Assembly (NCBI RefSeq): GCF_017876405.1
Contig: NZ_JAGINW010000001.1
Coordinates: 5,903,203-5,967,202 of the forward strand
Source: Kibdelosporangium banguiense
GTDB lineage: Bacteria; Actinomycetota; Actinomycetes; Mycobacteriales; Pseudonocardiaceae
Reading direction: 5' to 3'
DNA length: 64,000 bases
Below the pieces are notes generated by a model, which made no database searches, was not told the DNA's origin, and saw only the letters and a program-made list of their open reading frames with translations. Below are positions 1-8,666 of this stretch, piece by piece (within the stretch, counting starts at the first letter, position 1; each line of letters starts with the position of its first letter). The position numbers were made by a program, and so were the translations under genes.

Positions 1-697
1 AACGGATCGTCGACAGGAACGGCTGGTAGTCGGTGGTCGTGGCGAACGGTGGCTTGGCGCTGCCGATCACCGTCCCGCCGGCCGCCTGGATCGCTTTGGT
101 GAAGCCGTTCACGACCTCGGTACCCGCCGCGTAGTCGGGCGCGATGACGTAAACGCCTTCCTGCTTGCGCTCCTTGCCGAGGTATGTGCCGAGCACCGAC
201 GCCACTTGGGCGTTCTGGAACGAGGTTCGCCACACGTACGGGCTGGGCTTCGCCGGGTCCGTGACCGCCGCCGCGCCCGCGTTCGCCACCAGAAGGAGCT
301 TCTTCGCCTCGGCGACAAGCGGTGCGCATCCCAGTGCCGTCGCCGAGTTCACGATTCCCACGACCACGTTCACACCGTCGGACTGCAGCACTTTCTGTAC
401 TGCCGGAACACCGGTCTGTGGCGTTTCGCCCTCGTCGGCGGTGACCGTCGTTACCGAATAGCCGCCTAATTTGCCGCCGTTGCGCTCCAGCCAGAGATCC
501 CAGCCGCGCTTCATGTCGGTGCCGAGGGCCGCGTAGGTGCCTGACTGGGGGATCACCAGGCCGACTTTGACGGTCTTCTCCGCGCCGCCGGAATCCCCGC
601 TGCCCCCGCCGAGACTGCTGCCGCAACCGGGAAGCACTGTCAACGTGCCGGCCGCGCCCAGCAGGCCCAGCATCTGTCGCCGAGAAACAGCCGTCAT
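1..697 (-). CDS. ABC transporter substrate-binding lipoprotein, branched-chain amino-acid type (3' part cut off by window edge)
   Basis: The frame is open from an ATG at 697 down to base 1, giving the first 232 residues. The N-terminus carries SRRQML followed by a hydrophobic stretch and the lipobox LPGC at about residues 23-26, so this is a lipoprotein, possibly Tat-exported given the twin arginine. The mature part begins KVGLVIPQSG and includes GTDMKRGWDLW, VQKVLQSDGVNVVVG and YVWRTSF, the pattern of LivK/amide-type periplasmic binding proteins (Peripla_BP_6 class) that capture amino acids, amides or urea for an ABC importer. A GTG three bases upstream is an alternative start. A promoter lies just upstream. 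The ligand cannot be told from the sequence. The permease and ATPase genes, if adjacent, lie outside the window. Confidence 0.85.
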   Translation of the reverse strand, partial: MTAVSRRQMLGLLGAAGTLTVLPGCGSSLGGGSGDSGGAEKTVKVGLVIPQSGTYAALGTDMKRGWDLWLERNGGKLGGYSVTTVTADEGETPQTGVPAVQKVLQSDGVNVVVGIVNSATALGCAPLVAEAKKLLLVANAGAAAVTDPAKPSPYVWRTSFQNAQVASVLGTYLGKERKQEGVYVIAPDYAAGTEVVNGFTKAIQAAGGTVIGSAKPPFATTTDYQPFLSTIR

Positions 698-734
698 CAC
701 TGACCTCGATTCCCTAGGCCCCTGATTCGACAGT

Positions 735-763
735 ATCTTGACGACCCTATGAACTTGTGTCAA
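735..763 (-). promoter_or_regulatory. Candidate sigma-70-type promoter for the binding-protein gene starting at 697
   Basis: On the minus strand TTGACA (763 to 758) is followed after 17 bases by CAAGAT (740 to 735), ending about 38 bases before the ATG. The spacing is ideal and the -35 matches consensus; the -10 is moderate. Confidence 0.45.
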
Positions 764-885
764 CAGTGGTGAACCCGGCCGTCAAGAACACACAACGTAC
801 TCCGCGACGACAGGCCGACCTAGTGGTCGGATGATCGCCTCTCGTTGCCGCTTTGTGACTCCGGCCAGCGCGAAGACGGGTCCAA

Positions 886-1860
886 TCAGAACGGAGCCGG
901 GCCGGCGAAGATCATCGCCGCCGGGTCGATCGGCTTGTCGAGCACGCCGTACTTCTTCATCAGGTCGATCACGCGCTGCATCCGGACCGCACTGAGCGAA
1001 GTCGGCCAGCTGCCGAGGTTCATCAGGCTGGCGGTGTCCTTGTCGACCTTGGCGTAGGTCGGGACGGTCTGCTCGACCAGCCGCCGGTCGGCCGCGTCGC
1101 GCTGGCCCTTGACGATCGCGCGCTGGAACGCGGCGGTGGTCTTCGGGCTGGCCTGGGCGAACTTGGCGCTGGTGGCCCAGGCGGCGATCGGCACGTCCTG
1201 GGTCGCGCCGGTCGCGGCGTCCAGCACCGGCACCATCCCGGCGGAACGCTCCGACTGGGTGATGTACGGCTCGACCATGAAGGCCGCGTCGACGTTGTTG
1301 CGCTCAAGGGCGGCCTGCATGTCCGGGAACGGGATCTCGGTGAAGGTGACCGTCTTCGGGTCGACGCCGGCCGCCTCGAGGCTGGAACGTGCGGTCAGCT
1401 CCACGATGTTCGACTTGGTGTTGATGGCGATCTTCTTGCCCGCCAGGCCGAGCGGCTTGCCGACCTCGGAACCCTTGCCCGTCATGATCAGGAACATGCC
1501 CTGGGTGGCCTGGTAGGCGTCGGCCACCAGCTTGATGTCGAGCACCCCCTTGGCCTGTGCGGTGAAGAACGACACATAGTTGCCGAACGCGAACTGCAGC
1601 TCGCCGTTGGCCAGGCCGGGCACCGCCGCCGCGCCACCCGGCAGCGACTTCACCTCGACTTCGAGACCCTCTTGTTTGAAATAGCCCTTTTCCTGGGCGA
1701 TCGCCAGCGGAACGGTGTCCACAATGGGCAATGTGCCGACTGTCACCTTGGTTTGCTCGAGACCGCCCGAAGAGGACTGACTCGATTCGCTGGAACCGCC
1801 CAGGGCGGAACAACTCGAGAGCATGAAGGCAAGGACACAGGACAGGGCAATGCGCCGCAT
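886..1860 (-). CDS. ABC transporter substrate-binding lipoprotein, NMT1/SsuA-like
   Basis: This 324-residue protein starts with a short lipoprotein signal (MRRIALSCVLAFMLSSC, lipobox LSSC, Cys17). The mature part reads KVTVGTLPIVDTVPLAIAQ, then GYFKQEGLEVEV, and later AALERNNVDAAFMVEPYI, which is the two-lobed fold of NMT1/SsuA/TauA proteins that bind nitrate, sulfonates, taurine or thiamine precursors. An AGGAG Shine-Dalgarno precedes the ATG. It lies 108 bases downstream of the P450 gene on the same strand and could be read with it. No cognate permease or ATPase is present within the window on either side, so it may be an orphan receptor or depend on a distant transporter. Substrate unknown. 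Confidence 0.85.
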   Translation of the reverse strand: MRRIALSCVLAFMLSSCSALGGSSESSQSSSGGLEQTKVTVGTLPIVDTVPLAIAQEKGYFKQEGLEVEVKSLPGGAAAVPGLANGELQFAFGNYVSFFTAQAKGVLDIKLVADAYQATQGMFLIMTGKGSEVGKPLGLAGKKIAINTKSNIVELTARSSLEAAGVDPKTVTFTEIPFPDMQAALERNNVDAAFMVEPYITQSERSAGMVPVLDAATGATQDVPIAAWATSAKFAQASPKTTAAFQRAIVKGQRDAADRRLVEQTVPTYAKVDKDTASLMNLGSWPTSLSAVRMQRVIDLMKKYGVLDKPIDPAAMIFAGPAPF

Positions 1861-1968
1861 GACGGGTTTCTCCTGGCGACATAAGCAAGAACGATCACGG
1901 CGATGAGACCACAGCCGGGTCGCGCGACGCCAGCCCGATGGGTGGTTTTCTTCAAACTATGCGCGAGC

Positions 1969-3168
1969 TCACCGTTGAGCGTCCCATGTGACCGGTAGCT
2001 CCCATACGCCGTAGGCGGCGGTTTTCTCACGCAGCCGGATCTGTTCACTTGGGACACGGATGCGCAGCGTGGGGAACATTTCCAACAACGCCCGACAGGC
2101 GATCCGGAGCTCGACGCGGGCCAGTTGCTGGCCCAGACACTGGTGGACACCGCCGCCGAAAGCCAGATGCCGGCGCGCGTCCGGCCGATCGAGGATCAAT
2201 GCGTCCGGCTCATGGAAGAACTCCGGATCCCGGTTGACGGCCGGCAGCGAGATCACCACCGTCTCTCCTTTGTGAACCAGAACACCTTCCAGGTCGACGT
2301 CCTCAATGGCCACTCGGCTGGGTACTCCAAGATGGACGATCGACAGGTGGCGCAGCAATTCCTCAACCGCGGCATCGTCGGCCAGAGCCGCTGGTGTCCA
2401 GCCGTGCCGCAGCAGTGCGAAAGTACCGAGCGCGATCATGTTCGCGGTCGTCTCGTGCCCGGCGATCAGCAGGATCACGGCGATATTGGTGAGCTCCTCG
2501 TCGCTCAAACCGCCCTGGGCGATCAGTCCGCTCAGCAGGTCGTCGCCCGGCTGGGAGCGCTTGTGCACCACCAGTTCGCCGAGATAGCCCGCCAGCGCGC
2601 CGAACGCGGCCATGAACTCGTCCTGTGTGTTCTCGACGCTCGCCATCATCGTGGTCTGGCGCTGGAAGAACTCGTGATCGTCATACGGCACGCCGAGCAG
2701 CTCGCAGATGACCAGTGAGGGGATCGGCAGCGCGAACTCCCGCACAAGATCGACCGGCGGGTCCATTGTGGCCATGGCCTTCAGGCGCTGTCGGGTGATC
2801 TCGGCGATCCGGGGCTCAAGTGCCTTGATCCGGCGGACGGTGAACTGCCCGGTGAGCAGCCGCCGGTAGCGGGTGTGCTCAGGCGGGTCCATGTGGACGA
2901 ACCAGCCTGGCGCCGCGGGCTCGTGCATGCCGCTTGGCCTGGGCGCGGCGGCGAAGACCGGGTGTTTGAGGTCGGGGCGGGTGCTGAACCGGGGATCGGT
3001 CAGCACGGTTCGGGCGGCGGCGTGGCTGGTGACCAGCCAGCCGACATGGCCGTCCGGGAAGGCCAGTGGGGTCGCGGGCTGCTCAGCCTGTATCCGGCGG
3101 AGTTCCGCAGGTGGATCGAAGGGGCAACGAGGGTCACGTTCGGTGGGCAGCTGAACTGGGTTCGTCAT
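1969..3168 (-). CDS. Cytochrome P450
   Basis: A 399-residue soluble bacterial class I P450. The I-helix motif AGHETT is at about residue 236, the K-helix ExxR (EELLR) at about 270, and the haem loop FGGGVHQCLG places the thiolate Cys at about 344. Such enzymes hydroxylate lipophilic substrates or natural-product intermediates using ferredoxin and ferredoxin reductase; neither is encoded nearby. The frame is open to a TTG at 3207, but the ATG at 3168 is preferred because the longer version would run through the shared operator and promoter region. It is divergent from the TetR gene at 3224, which probably represses it. Substrate not predictable. Confidence 0.93.
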   Translation of the reverse strand: MTNPVQLPTERDPRCPFDPPAELRRIQAEQPATPLAFPDGHVGWLVTSHAAARTVLTDPRFSTRPDLKHPVFAAAPRPSGMHEPAAPGWFVHMDPPEHTRYRRLLTGQFTVRRIKALEPRIAEITRQRLKAMATMDPPVDLVREFALPIPSLVICELLGVPYDDHEFFQRQTTMMASVENTQDEFMAAFGALAGYLGELVVHKRSQPGDDLLSGLIAQGGLSDEELTNIAVILLIAGHETTANMIALGTFALLRHGWTPAALADDAAVEELLRHLSIVHLGVPSRVAIEDVDLEGVLVHKGETVVISLPAVNRDPEFFHEPDALILDRPDARRHLAFGGGVHQCLGQQLARVELRIACRALLEMFPTLRIRVPSEQIRLREKTAAYGVWELPVTWDAQR

Positions 3169-3170
3169 AT

Positions 3171-3208
3171 TTTGAGAGTCTACTCCGATTTGAGAGTGGA
3201 CTGTCAAA
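3171..3208. promoter_or_regulatory. Tandem TetR-type operator in the P450/TetR divergent promoter
   Basis: TTTGAGAGTGGACTGTCAAA (3189-3208) is a 20-bp near-perfect palindrome of form TTTGAnAGTnnACTnTCAAA. A second, weaker copy starts 18 bp earlier (3171-3190): its left half TTTGAGAGT and the central ACT are kept, the right end is degenerate. On the plus strand TTGAGA (3190-3195) and TATCCT (3212-3217, 16-bp spacer) would start transcription at about 3224, exactly the TetR GTG. On the minus strand TTGACA (3207 to 3202) could serve the P450 gene. Binding by the adjacent TetR protein is inferred. Confidence 0.6.
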
Positions 3209-3223
3209 GGCTATCCTGGTTGC

Positions 3224-3802
3224 GTGCAGAGACAAGCGGCCGGCCTGCGGGAACGCAAGAAGGCCAGGACCAGGACCGCCATCCAGCAGCACGCCCTGCG
3301 GCTGTTCCGCGAGCAGGGCTATCAGGCCACGACCGTCGATCAGATCGCCGAAGCCGCCGAGGTCGCGCCGAGTACGGTCTTCCGTTACTTCGCCACCAAG
3401 GAAGACCTGGCCGTCCTGGACGACTACTACTCACTGGCCGAGACCATCGCGGCGGCTCTGGCCGCCCAGCCGGGCACGACGCACCCGGTCGAAGCGCTCC
3501 GGGACGCGCTGCGGGTGGCCTTCGGTGGTCTCACCGACGAGGAGCGGGCCGCGCGATACGAGCGTGACCTGCTGATGGTCACGATTCCGGAGCTGTGGTC
3601 GGCCAACCTCGGCATGATCGTCACCGGGCGGAAGATGATCCGGGACCAGATGACCAGCCGTGCTCCAGGCAAGGGCGTACTCGTCGACGCGGCCATCGGG
3701 GTGGCGTTGGGCGTGCTGCTCGACTGGGTGAAACAGCCCGACGGCGACCCAGCGGCCGCGCTCGACGAGGCACTCACCGAACTCCTGGCGAGTGCCCGGT
3801 GA
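3224..3802 (+). CDS. TetR/AcrR-family transcriptional regulator
   Basis: A 192-residue regulator. Its N-terminal helix-turn-helix covers about residues 18-62, with TTVDQIAEAAEVAPSTVFRY and the FATKEDL tail characteristic of TetR repressors; the rest is the helical ligand-binding and dimerisation domain. The GTG at 3224 sits seven bases after a TATCCT -10 element with no room for a Shine-Dalgarno, so the mRNA is probably leaderless. It is divergent from the P450 and most likely represses it and itself through the palindrome at 3189-3208. Its last bases overlap the next gene as GTGA, which couples translation of the two regulators. Inducer unknown. Confidence 0.9.
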   Translation: MQRQAAGLRERKKARTRTAIQQHALRLFREQGYQATTVDQIAEAAEVAPSTVFRYFATKEDLAVLDDYYSLAETIAAALAAQPGTTHPVEALRDALRVAFGGLTDEERAARYERDLLMVTIPELWSANLGMIVTGRKMIRDQMTSRAPGKGVLVDAAIGVALGVLLDWVKQPDGDPAAALDEALTELLASAR

Positions 3803-6027
3803 CCTCGGCATTCAGCCGTGAACTGGAGCATCTGCTGGCCCAGCGCGACCTGTCCTGGCGCAAACTCGCGAAGCTGACCGGCTACACACCCGGCTGGCTG
3901 AGCAAGGTCAAGAACGGCGCGCCGCCATCGGCCGACCTGGCCCGGCGGTGCGACGAGGTCCTGGAAGCCGACGGTGAACTGATCGCATTGGCGGCCGTGC
4001 GGTCGCTGAGGCCCGCCCAGTTGCCCGCCACCACCGCGAGTTTCGTGGGGCGGGCTGGCGAGTTACGCGCGCTCGGCGAGGCGTTGGGAGTGGACGGCGA
4101 CCCTGGCACATTGCGGGTCGTCACGATCGAGGGCCCGCCTGGCGTGGGCAAGACCGCGTTGGCGCTACGGCTGGCCAACGACATCGCCGGTCGTTATCCC
4201 GACGGTCACCTGTACATCGACCTGAACGGGTTCGCCGGCAACGGAATTCCCGTGTCGCCCGAGCAGTCACTCGAGGAGTTCCTGGGCGCGCTGGGTGTTC
4301 CGGCCGACGAGATTGCTGGGCGGCTGGACCGCAAGGCCGCGTTGTTCCGGTCGGTGCTCGCCAACCGGCGAGTGCTGGTGGTGCTCGACAACGCCCTGAA
4401 CTCCAAGCAGGTCGAGCACCTGCTTCCGGGCGGTGCGGGCTGCGCGGTGATCGTCACCAGCCGCAACCGGCTGTCCGGGCTGGCCGTGCGGACGAACTCC
4501 GTCCGGGTCCCGTTGGGGCCGTTGAGCAGTGTCGAATCGGCCAGCCTGATCAGTGCTGTCATCGGTGGCGACCGGGCCGCGGGTCAGGCAGAGGCGCTGG
4601 CCGAACTGGCTCGCCAGTGCGCGTATCTGCCCTTGGCGCTGCGGATCGCGGCCGAGCGGGTGAACAATCAGCCGGACCTGCCGGTCAGCGCGCTCGCACA
4701 GGAACTCGCCGCCGAAAGCCAGCCGCTGGAAATGCTTTCCGTCGACGACACAGTCGCGGTGATGACGGTGTTCTCATGGTCGTATCGCAGTCTGGACGAG
4801 GCGACCGCACGGATGTTCCGGCTGGTGAGCCTGCATCCCGGACCGCATGTCTGTGTCGCGGCTGCTGCCGCGTCGGCAGGCGTCGGCACCGCCGAGGCCA
4901 ATGCGTTGCTCAAGACGTTGGCGGGCATGCACCTTCTGGACCAGGTGAGCCGCGACCGATACCGGACGCACGACTTGCTTCGGTTGTACGGCTTGCAATG
5001 CGGGCAGGCTGAGGATACCGATGCCGACCGGCTGGCCGCCGTGTCACGGCTGACCGACTGGTATCTGCACACCGCGGTGAACGCGAACGAGACTTTGGCG
5101 CCATTCCGTCTGCACGTTCTCGAACTCGAGCCGATCGCCGCCCGAGTCACGCCGATGGTGTTCGACGATCCGGTGAAAGCGTTCCGCTGGTGTGACGCCG
5201 AACTGCTGAACTTCGTGCCGGTGAGCCGGCTGGCCGCTGATCACGGACTGCGGGGAACAGTCTGGCGCCTGGCTGTCGCTCTGTTCGACTATTTGTTGCT
5301 GCGTAAGCCATGGGGTGTGTGGACGGCCACCCACGAACTCGCGTACGACGCCGCCGACGACCGGCCCGCCAAAGGATGGATCGGAACGAACCTGGCCGTG
5401 GCCTGCCGATGGCTTCGCGATTACGACCGGTGTGAGCGGCTGTACACCGACGCGATGGCGATCCGGCAGGAAACAGGGGACCGGCACGGTCAGGCCTGGA
5501 TTCTCGAAGGCCTTGCCGCGATGGCGATCGACCGCGGCCAGATGCGCCGGGCCGACTCGTACGCGCAGGAGGCCTTGCGACTGTTCTTCCAGCTGGGTGA
5601 TGTGGAAGGACAGGCCGCGGCCCTGGTCGCGATGAGCGACGTCTACCGTGAGTCGGTACAGTTGCCCGAAGCGCTTGCCACGGCGGAGAAGGCGTTGCGC
5701 ATGTGCGAGGAGATCGACGATCTCTACGGCCAGGGTCGCAAACTGGTGAAAGTCGCCGACGTGTATGCCGCACTGGGTGATCCGGCGAAGGCGCTGGAAT
5801 ACGTCGAGAAGTCCCTTGTGGTCCGTCGCGAGGCGGTGGATCGTTGGGGCGAAGCCGATTCGCTGACTCGTCGTGGCGACATCCTGAACACAATGGACGA
5901 CGAGGATTCGGCCACGGATTCGTGGAATGCGGCACTCGCGTTGTACGAACAGCTGGAGGACCCGCATGCCGAGGACATCCGGATGCGGCTGAGGGGAATG
6001 CCGGGCAACGGCTCGGGAAAGGCCTAG
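3799..6027 (+). CDS. STAND regulator: HTH, NB-ARC ATPase and TPR domains
   Basis: A 742-residue protein in three parts. Residues about 5-60 form a Cro/XRE-like helix-turn-helix (WRKLAKLTGYTPGWLSKVKNG). From about 85 to 360 lies an NB-ARC ATPase with Walker A GPPGVGKTALALRLA and Walker B RVLVVLDNA. The C-terminal third has alternating helices of TPR type (for example GQAWILEGLAAMAIDRGQM, ALATAEKALRMCEEI). This is the architecture of AfsR-like actinobacterial regulators without the SARP activation domain. Such proteins are ATP-driven switches that often control secondary metabolism. The GTG start overlaps the TetR stop (GTGA). Its end overlaps the convergent sigma gene by four bases. Target genes are not evident. 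Confidence 0.88.
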   Translation: MTSAFSRELEHLLAQRDLSWRKLAKLTGYTPGWLSKVKNGAPPSADLARRCDEVLEADGELIALAAVRSLRPAQLPATTASFVGRAGELRALGEALGVDGDPGTLRVVTIEGPPGVGKTALALRLANDIAGRYPDGHLYIDLNGFAGNGIPVSPEQSLEEFLGALGVPADEIAGRLDRKAALFRSVLANRRVLVVLDNALNSKQVEHLLPGGAGCAVIVTSRNRLSGLAVRTNSVRVPLGPLSSVESASLISAVIGGDRAAGQAEALAELARQCAYLPLALRIAAERVNNQPDLPVSALAQELAAESQPLEMLSVDDTVAVMTVFSWSYRSLDEATARMFRLVSLHPGPHVCVAAAAASAGVGTAEANALLKTLAGMHLLDQVSRDRYRTHDLLRLYGLQCGQAEDTDADRLAAVSRLTDWYLHTAVNANETLAPFRLHVLELEPIAARVTPMVFDDPVKAFRWCDAELLNFVPVSRLAADHGLRGTVWRLAVALFDYLLLRKPWGVWTATHELAYDAADDRPAKGWIGTNLAVACRWLRDYDRCERLYTDAMAIRQETGDRHGQAWILEGLAAMAIDRGQMRRADSYAQEALRLFFQLGDVEGQAAALVAMSDVYRESVQLPEALATAEKALRMCEEIDDLYGQGRKLVKVADVYAALGDPAKALEYVEKSLVVRREAVDRWGEADSLTRRGDILNTMDDEDSATDSWNAALALYEQLEDPHAEDIRMRLRGMPGNGSGKA

Positions 6028-7256
6028 TCCGCCAAGGCGTTTGCCTTGCTGTGCAAGTAGCGCTGAAGGGGCAGGCTGCTGGTCCGGCCGGCGGCGGCCT
6101 GGTAGCTCGCGCGTGCCGGATCCGTGGCGCCGGACATCTCCAGGAGGTGGGCTTTGACGGCGTGGAATCTGTGGTGGTCGGCGATCCGGTCGTCATCGGC
6201 GAGTCCGTCGAGCCGGGCCAGGCCCACGGTCGCGCCCTCGGCCATTGCCACCGCGACGACGTGGTTCAGCGCTGTCATCGGGTTGTCGGTGATCTGGAGC
6301 AGGACTTCGTACAGGGCAACGATTTGTGGCCAGTCCGTGTCGGCGTCGGTGGCGGCCTCGTCGTGGACGGCGGCGATCGCGGCCTGCAGCTGGTAAGGGC
6401 CGACATCGCGCTGGGGAAGGACTTCACTCACCAGGGCTACGCCTTCGGCGATCAACGACTGGTCCCACCGCGTCCGGTCCTGGTCGGCCAGCAGGATCAG
6501 GCCGCCGTCGGGTGCGGTGCGGGCCGGTCGGCGCGCGTCGGTGAGCAGCATCAACGCCAGCAGGCCGGTGACCTCGTTGTTGTCGCTCAACAGGGCGTGG
6601 ACCAGGCGAGTCAGCCGGATGGCCTCGCTCGCCAGGTCGGCTCGCTGCAGATCCGGGCCGGACGTTGTCGCGTAGCCCTCGTTGAAGATCAGGTACAGCA
6701 CGTGCAGGACAGCGCCGAGCCGTTCGTCACGGGCGGGGCCTTGCGGGATGGCGAACGGGATGCCGCTGTCCTTGACGCTCTGCTTCGCCCGCGTGATCCG
6801 GCGGGCCATGGTGGCTTCGGGGACGAGGAAAGCCCGCGCGATCTCCGCTGTGGTCAGGCCGCCGACAGCGCGCAGGGTGAGCGCGATCTGGGACGCCGCG
6901 GACAACGACGGATGACAGCACATGAACAGCAGGATCAGCGTGTCGTCGGAGTCCGAAGGCGGCCGGTCGGCGGCAGGGGCGAGCCACTGCTCGGGCAAGG
7001 TGCGCTGGGCGACCGTGTCCTCTCGGCGTTGACGGGCCTGCTCGTTGCGCAACAAGTCGGTCAGGCGGCGTGCGGCGACGGTGATCAACCAGCCCAGGGG
7101 GTTCTGCGGCATGTCCGCGGGCCACTGGGTGGCGGCGGCGAGCAGGGCTTCCTGGACCGCGTCCTCGGCGGTGTCGAAATGGCCGTACCGCCGGACCACC
7201 GCGCCGAGGACCTGCGGCGCCAGTCGGCGCAGCAGGCCCTCGACCTCGCCCGTCAT
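6024..7256 (-). CDS. ECF42-type RNA polymerase sigma factor with C-terminal TPR-like extension
   Basis: A 410-residue sigma factor. Region 2 is seen in HFDTAEDAVQEALLAAATQWP and PLGWLITVAARRLTDLLRNE, and region 4 in GLTTAEIARAFLVPEATMARR at about residues 130-150. After about residue 170 comes a long helical extension typical of the ECF42 group. ECF42 sigmas lack a classical anti-sigma factor and are linked to DGPF/YCII proteins; here the DGPF gene is directly upstream and overlaps by one base (TGATG), so the two are co-translated. The C-terminal extension is known to be needed for activity in this group. The stimulus is not visible from the sequence. Confidence 0.9.
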   Translation of the reverse strand: MTGEVEGLLRRLAPQVLGAVVRRYGHFDTAEDAVQEALLAAATQWPADMPQNPLGWLITVAARRLTDLLRNEQARQRREDTVAQRTLPEQWLAPAADRPPSDSDDTLILLFMCCHPSLSAASQIALTLRAVGGLTTAEIARAFLVPEATMARRITRAKQSVKDSGIPFAIPQGPARDERLGAVLHVLYLIFNEGYATTSGPDLQRADLASEAIRLTRLVHALLSDNNEVTGLLALMLLTDARRPARTAPDGGLILLADQDRTRWDQSLIAEGVALVSEVLPQRDVGPYQLQAAIAAVHDEAATDADTDWPQIVALYEVLLQITDNPMTALNHVVAVAMAEGATVGLARLDGLADDDRIADHHRFHAVKAHLLEMSGATDPARASYQAAAGRTSSLPLQRYLHSKANALAD

Positions 7257-7678
7257 CAGACCTCCGGCACGGGCGGCTGCTCGTCGATCGGCCGGATGTC
7301 GACGTACCAGTCATGATCCAGCTGGGCGTGTTCCGGATGCGGAGTGTCTGCCAGCTGTGCGGCGATCTCGGTGGCGCGGTCGAAGCTCTCGCACTCGACG
7401 ATCGTGTATCCGGCGAGCACCTCCTGGGTCTCCGGGTACGGCCCGTCGGTCACCACGGGCACGCCGTCCTTCGACGACACGCGCCGGGCGTGCACGGGTG
7501 CGCTCAGGCCCCGGCCGTCCACGAACTCACCGGACGCGACCAGGTCGTTGTTCCACTTCGTCATGAACTCGTGCAGCGCGCCGACCTCCTCGGCGCTCCA
7601 GGCGGGCCGGTCGCCTGCCTTGCCGGTGAGCATGTCGTAGTCCCTCTGCGACCCCATCAGCATGATCATGTACTTCAT
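7256..7678 (-). CDS. DGPF/YCII-domain protein, partner of the ECF42 sigma factor
   Basis: A 140-residue protein starting MKYMIMLMGS and carrying TDGPYPETQEVLAGYTI, the DGPF signature (here DGPY) of the YCII family, a ferredoxin-like alpha/beta fold. Members are often encoded next to ECF42 sigma factors, as here, where the stop overlaps the sigma start. The role of the DGPF protein is unsettled; a sensor, an enzyme or a target of the sigma factor have all been considered. It is first in the two-gene operon, and an AGAGGACAACG stretch just before the ATG acts as ribosome-binding site. Confidence 0.9.
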   Translation of the reverse strand: MKYMIMLMGSQRDYDMLTGKAGDRPAWSAEEVGALHEFMTKWNNDLVASGEFVDGRGLSAPVHARRVSSKDGVPVVTDGPYPETQEVLAGYTIVECESFDRATEIAAQLADTPHPEHAQLDHDWYVDIRPIDEQPPVPEV

Positions 7679-7764
7679 GGTCGTTGTCCTCTCTGGTTGC
7701 CGTATGCCAGAGACGTCGAAGCCGCCGTCGCCGCCCGGACATCGGTCCGGGACATTTTTCCGGT

Positions 7765-7869
7765 CTGCTGTCGCAGGGCCTCGTCGGCCGCGGTCAGGGT
7801 CAGCCGGACCGCTCCCAGAAGGACAGCTTCGGGGCCGATGGTCGAGGCGGCAAGTTCAGGGGGTGCGCA
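7765..7869 (-). pseudogene. Remnant of a ROK-family protein C-terminus
   Basis: On the minus strand a short open stretch reads ELAASTIGPEAVLLGAVRLTL and continues TAADEAL, closely matching the C-terminal end of ROK (repressor/ORF/kinase) family proteins, where a proline-alanine stretch precedes LG-x-x-AVLLGA. ROK proteins are about 300-400 residues; only about 35 remain and there is no start or N-terminal domain. The upstream part is replaced by the start of the chimeric gene on the opposite strand. ROK repressors commonly lie divergent from sugar oxidoreductase and sugar ABC operons, which fits the sugar-related debris that follows. Confidence 0.5.
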
Positions 7870-7952
7870 CGCAGACCCGGGCCATGGTAGACCATGGCCG
7901 GCCAATCACAGGAAGTTTCGTCAACAATCCCTGCGGGAGGGATCTCCGCTTG

Positions 7953-8666
7953 GTGACCATGGTGATCGTCGGCGCGGGCAGCCGCGGGACGACGTATGCC
8001 GCATGTGCCACGAAGGCCGGGGCGCGCGTCGTCGCGGTCGCAGAACCCCGGCCCGCGGCGCAGAAGGCGTTCGTGGACGCGCATGACGTGCCGCCGGACG
8101 CGGTGTTCGACGACTGGCGCGACCTGCTTGACAAGCCACGGCTGGCGGACATCGCGGTGATCGCCACACAGGACCGGTCGCATGTGGACCCGGCCGCCGA
8201 ACTGGCCCGGCGCGGCTACCACCTGTTGCTGGAAAAGCCGATGGCGACGTCCGAAGCGGACTGCGAACGAATCGTCCGCGCGGCCGAGGACGCCGGCGTG
8301 ATGCTCGCGGTCTGCCACGTCCTGCGGTACACGCGGTACTCACGGGTGCTCAAGCATGTCGTCTACAGTGGACGGATCGGCGATGTGGTGAGCGTCGACC
8401 TGCCAGAGGGCGCGGACGGCCAACGTCAGCAGCTGATCCAGCAGGCCCAGACCAAATCCGACAGCTACGACGTGATCACCATCGACCTGCCGTGGAACGC
8501 GGAGTTCGCGGCCCGCCGCTGGGTCACCGAGCTGTCACCCGTGGAGTTCGATGTGGACGGATTCTTCGACGCGCCGCTGAAGGGCTCGGAGTACCGCGGC
8601 AAGCTCTACAGCATCCCGAACTCTGTCCCGGACGAAGCTACCTTCCTGCGTATAGTAGGTACCTAG
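7953..8666 (+). pseudogene. Chimeric remnant: Gfo/Idh/MocA oxidoreductase N-terminus fused to a sugar-binding-protein fragment
   Basis: The first about 145 residues are the NAD(P)-binding half of a Gfo/Idh/MocA dehydrogenase: MVIVGAGSRGTTYA nucleotide loop, TQDRSH, then GYHLLLEKPMATS with the conserved EKP. At VVSVDLP (about 8385-8405) the text switches to the middle of an extracellular solute-binding protein (family 1): QQLIQQAQTKSDSYDVI, NAEFAARRWV, GFFDAPLKGSEYRGKLYSIPN. It ends after a further unrelated tail at TAG 8664-8666. Neither part is complete: the dehydrogenase lacks its substrate domain, and the binding protein lacks signal and most of both lobes. Start candidates are TTG 7950, GTG 7953 and ATG 7959 behind GGGAGG. 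Probably non-functional though open. Confidence 0.75.

Noticed and set aside
5844..7316. 490-codon open frame antisense to the ECF42 sigma gene
   Set aside because: Composition (Gly/Arg/Gln/Val) is that of a shadow frame, and it overlaps the well-supported STAND and sigma genes.
7675..8666. Insertion sequence or prophage as cause of the gene scars
   Set aside because: No transposase, terminal inverted repeats or target duplications were seen around the three junctions.
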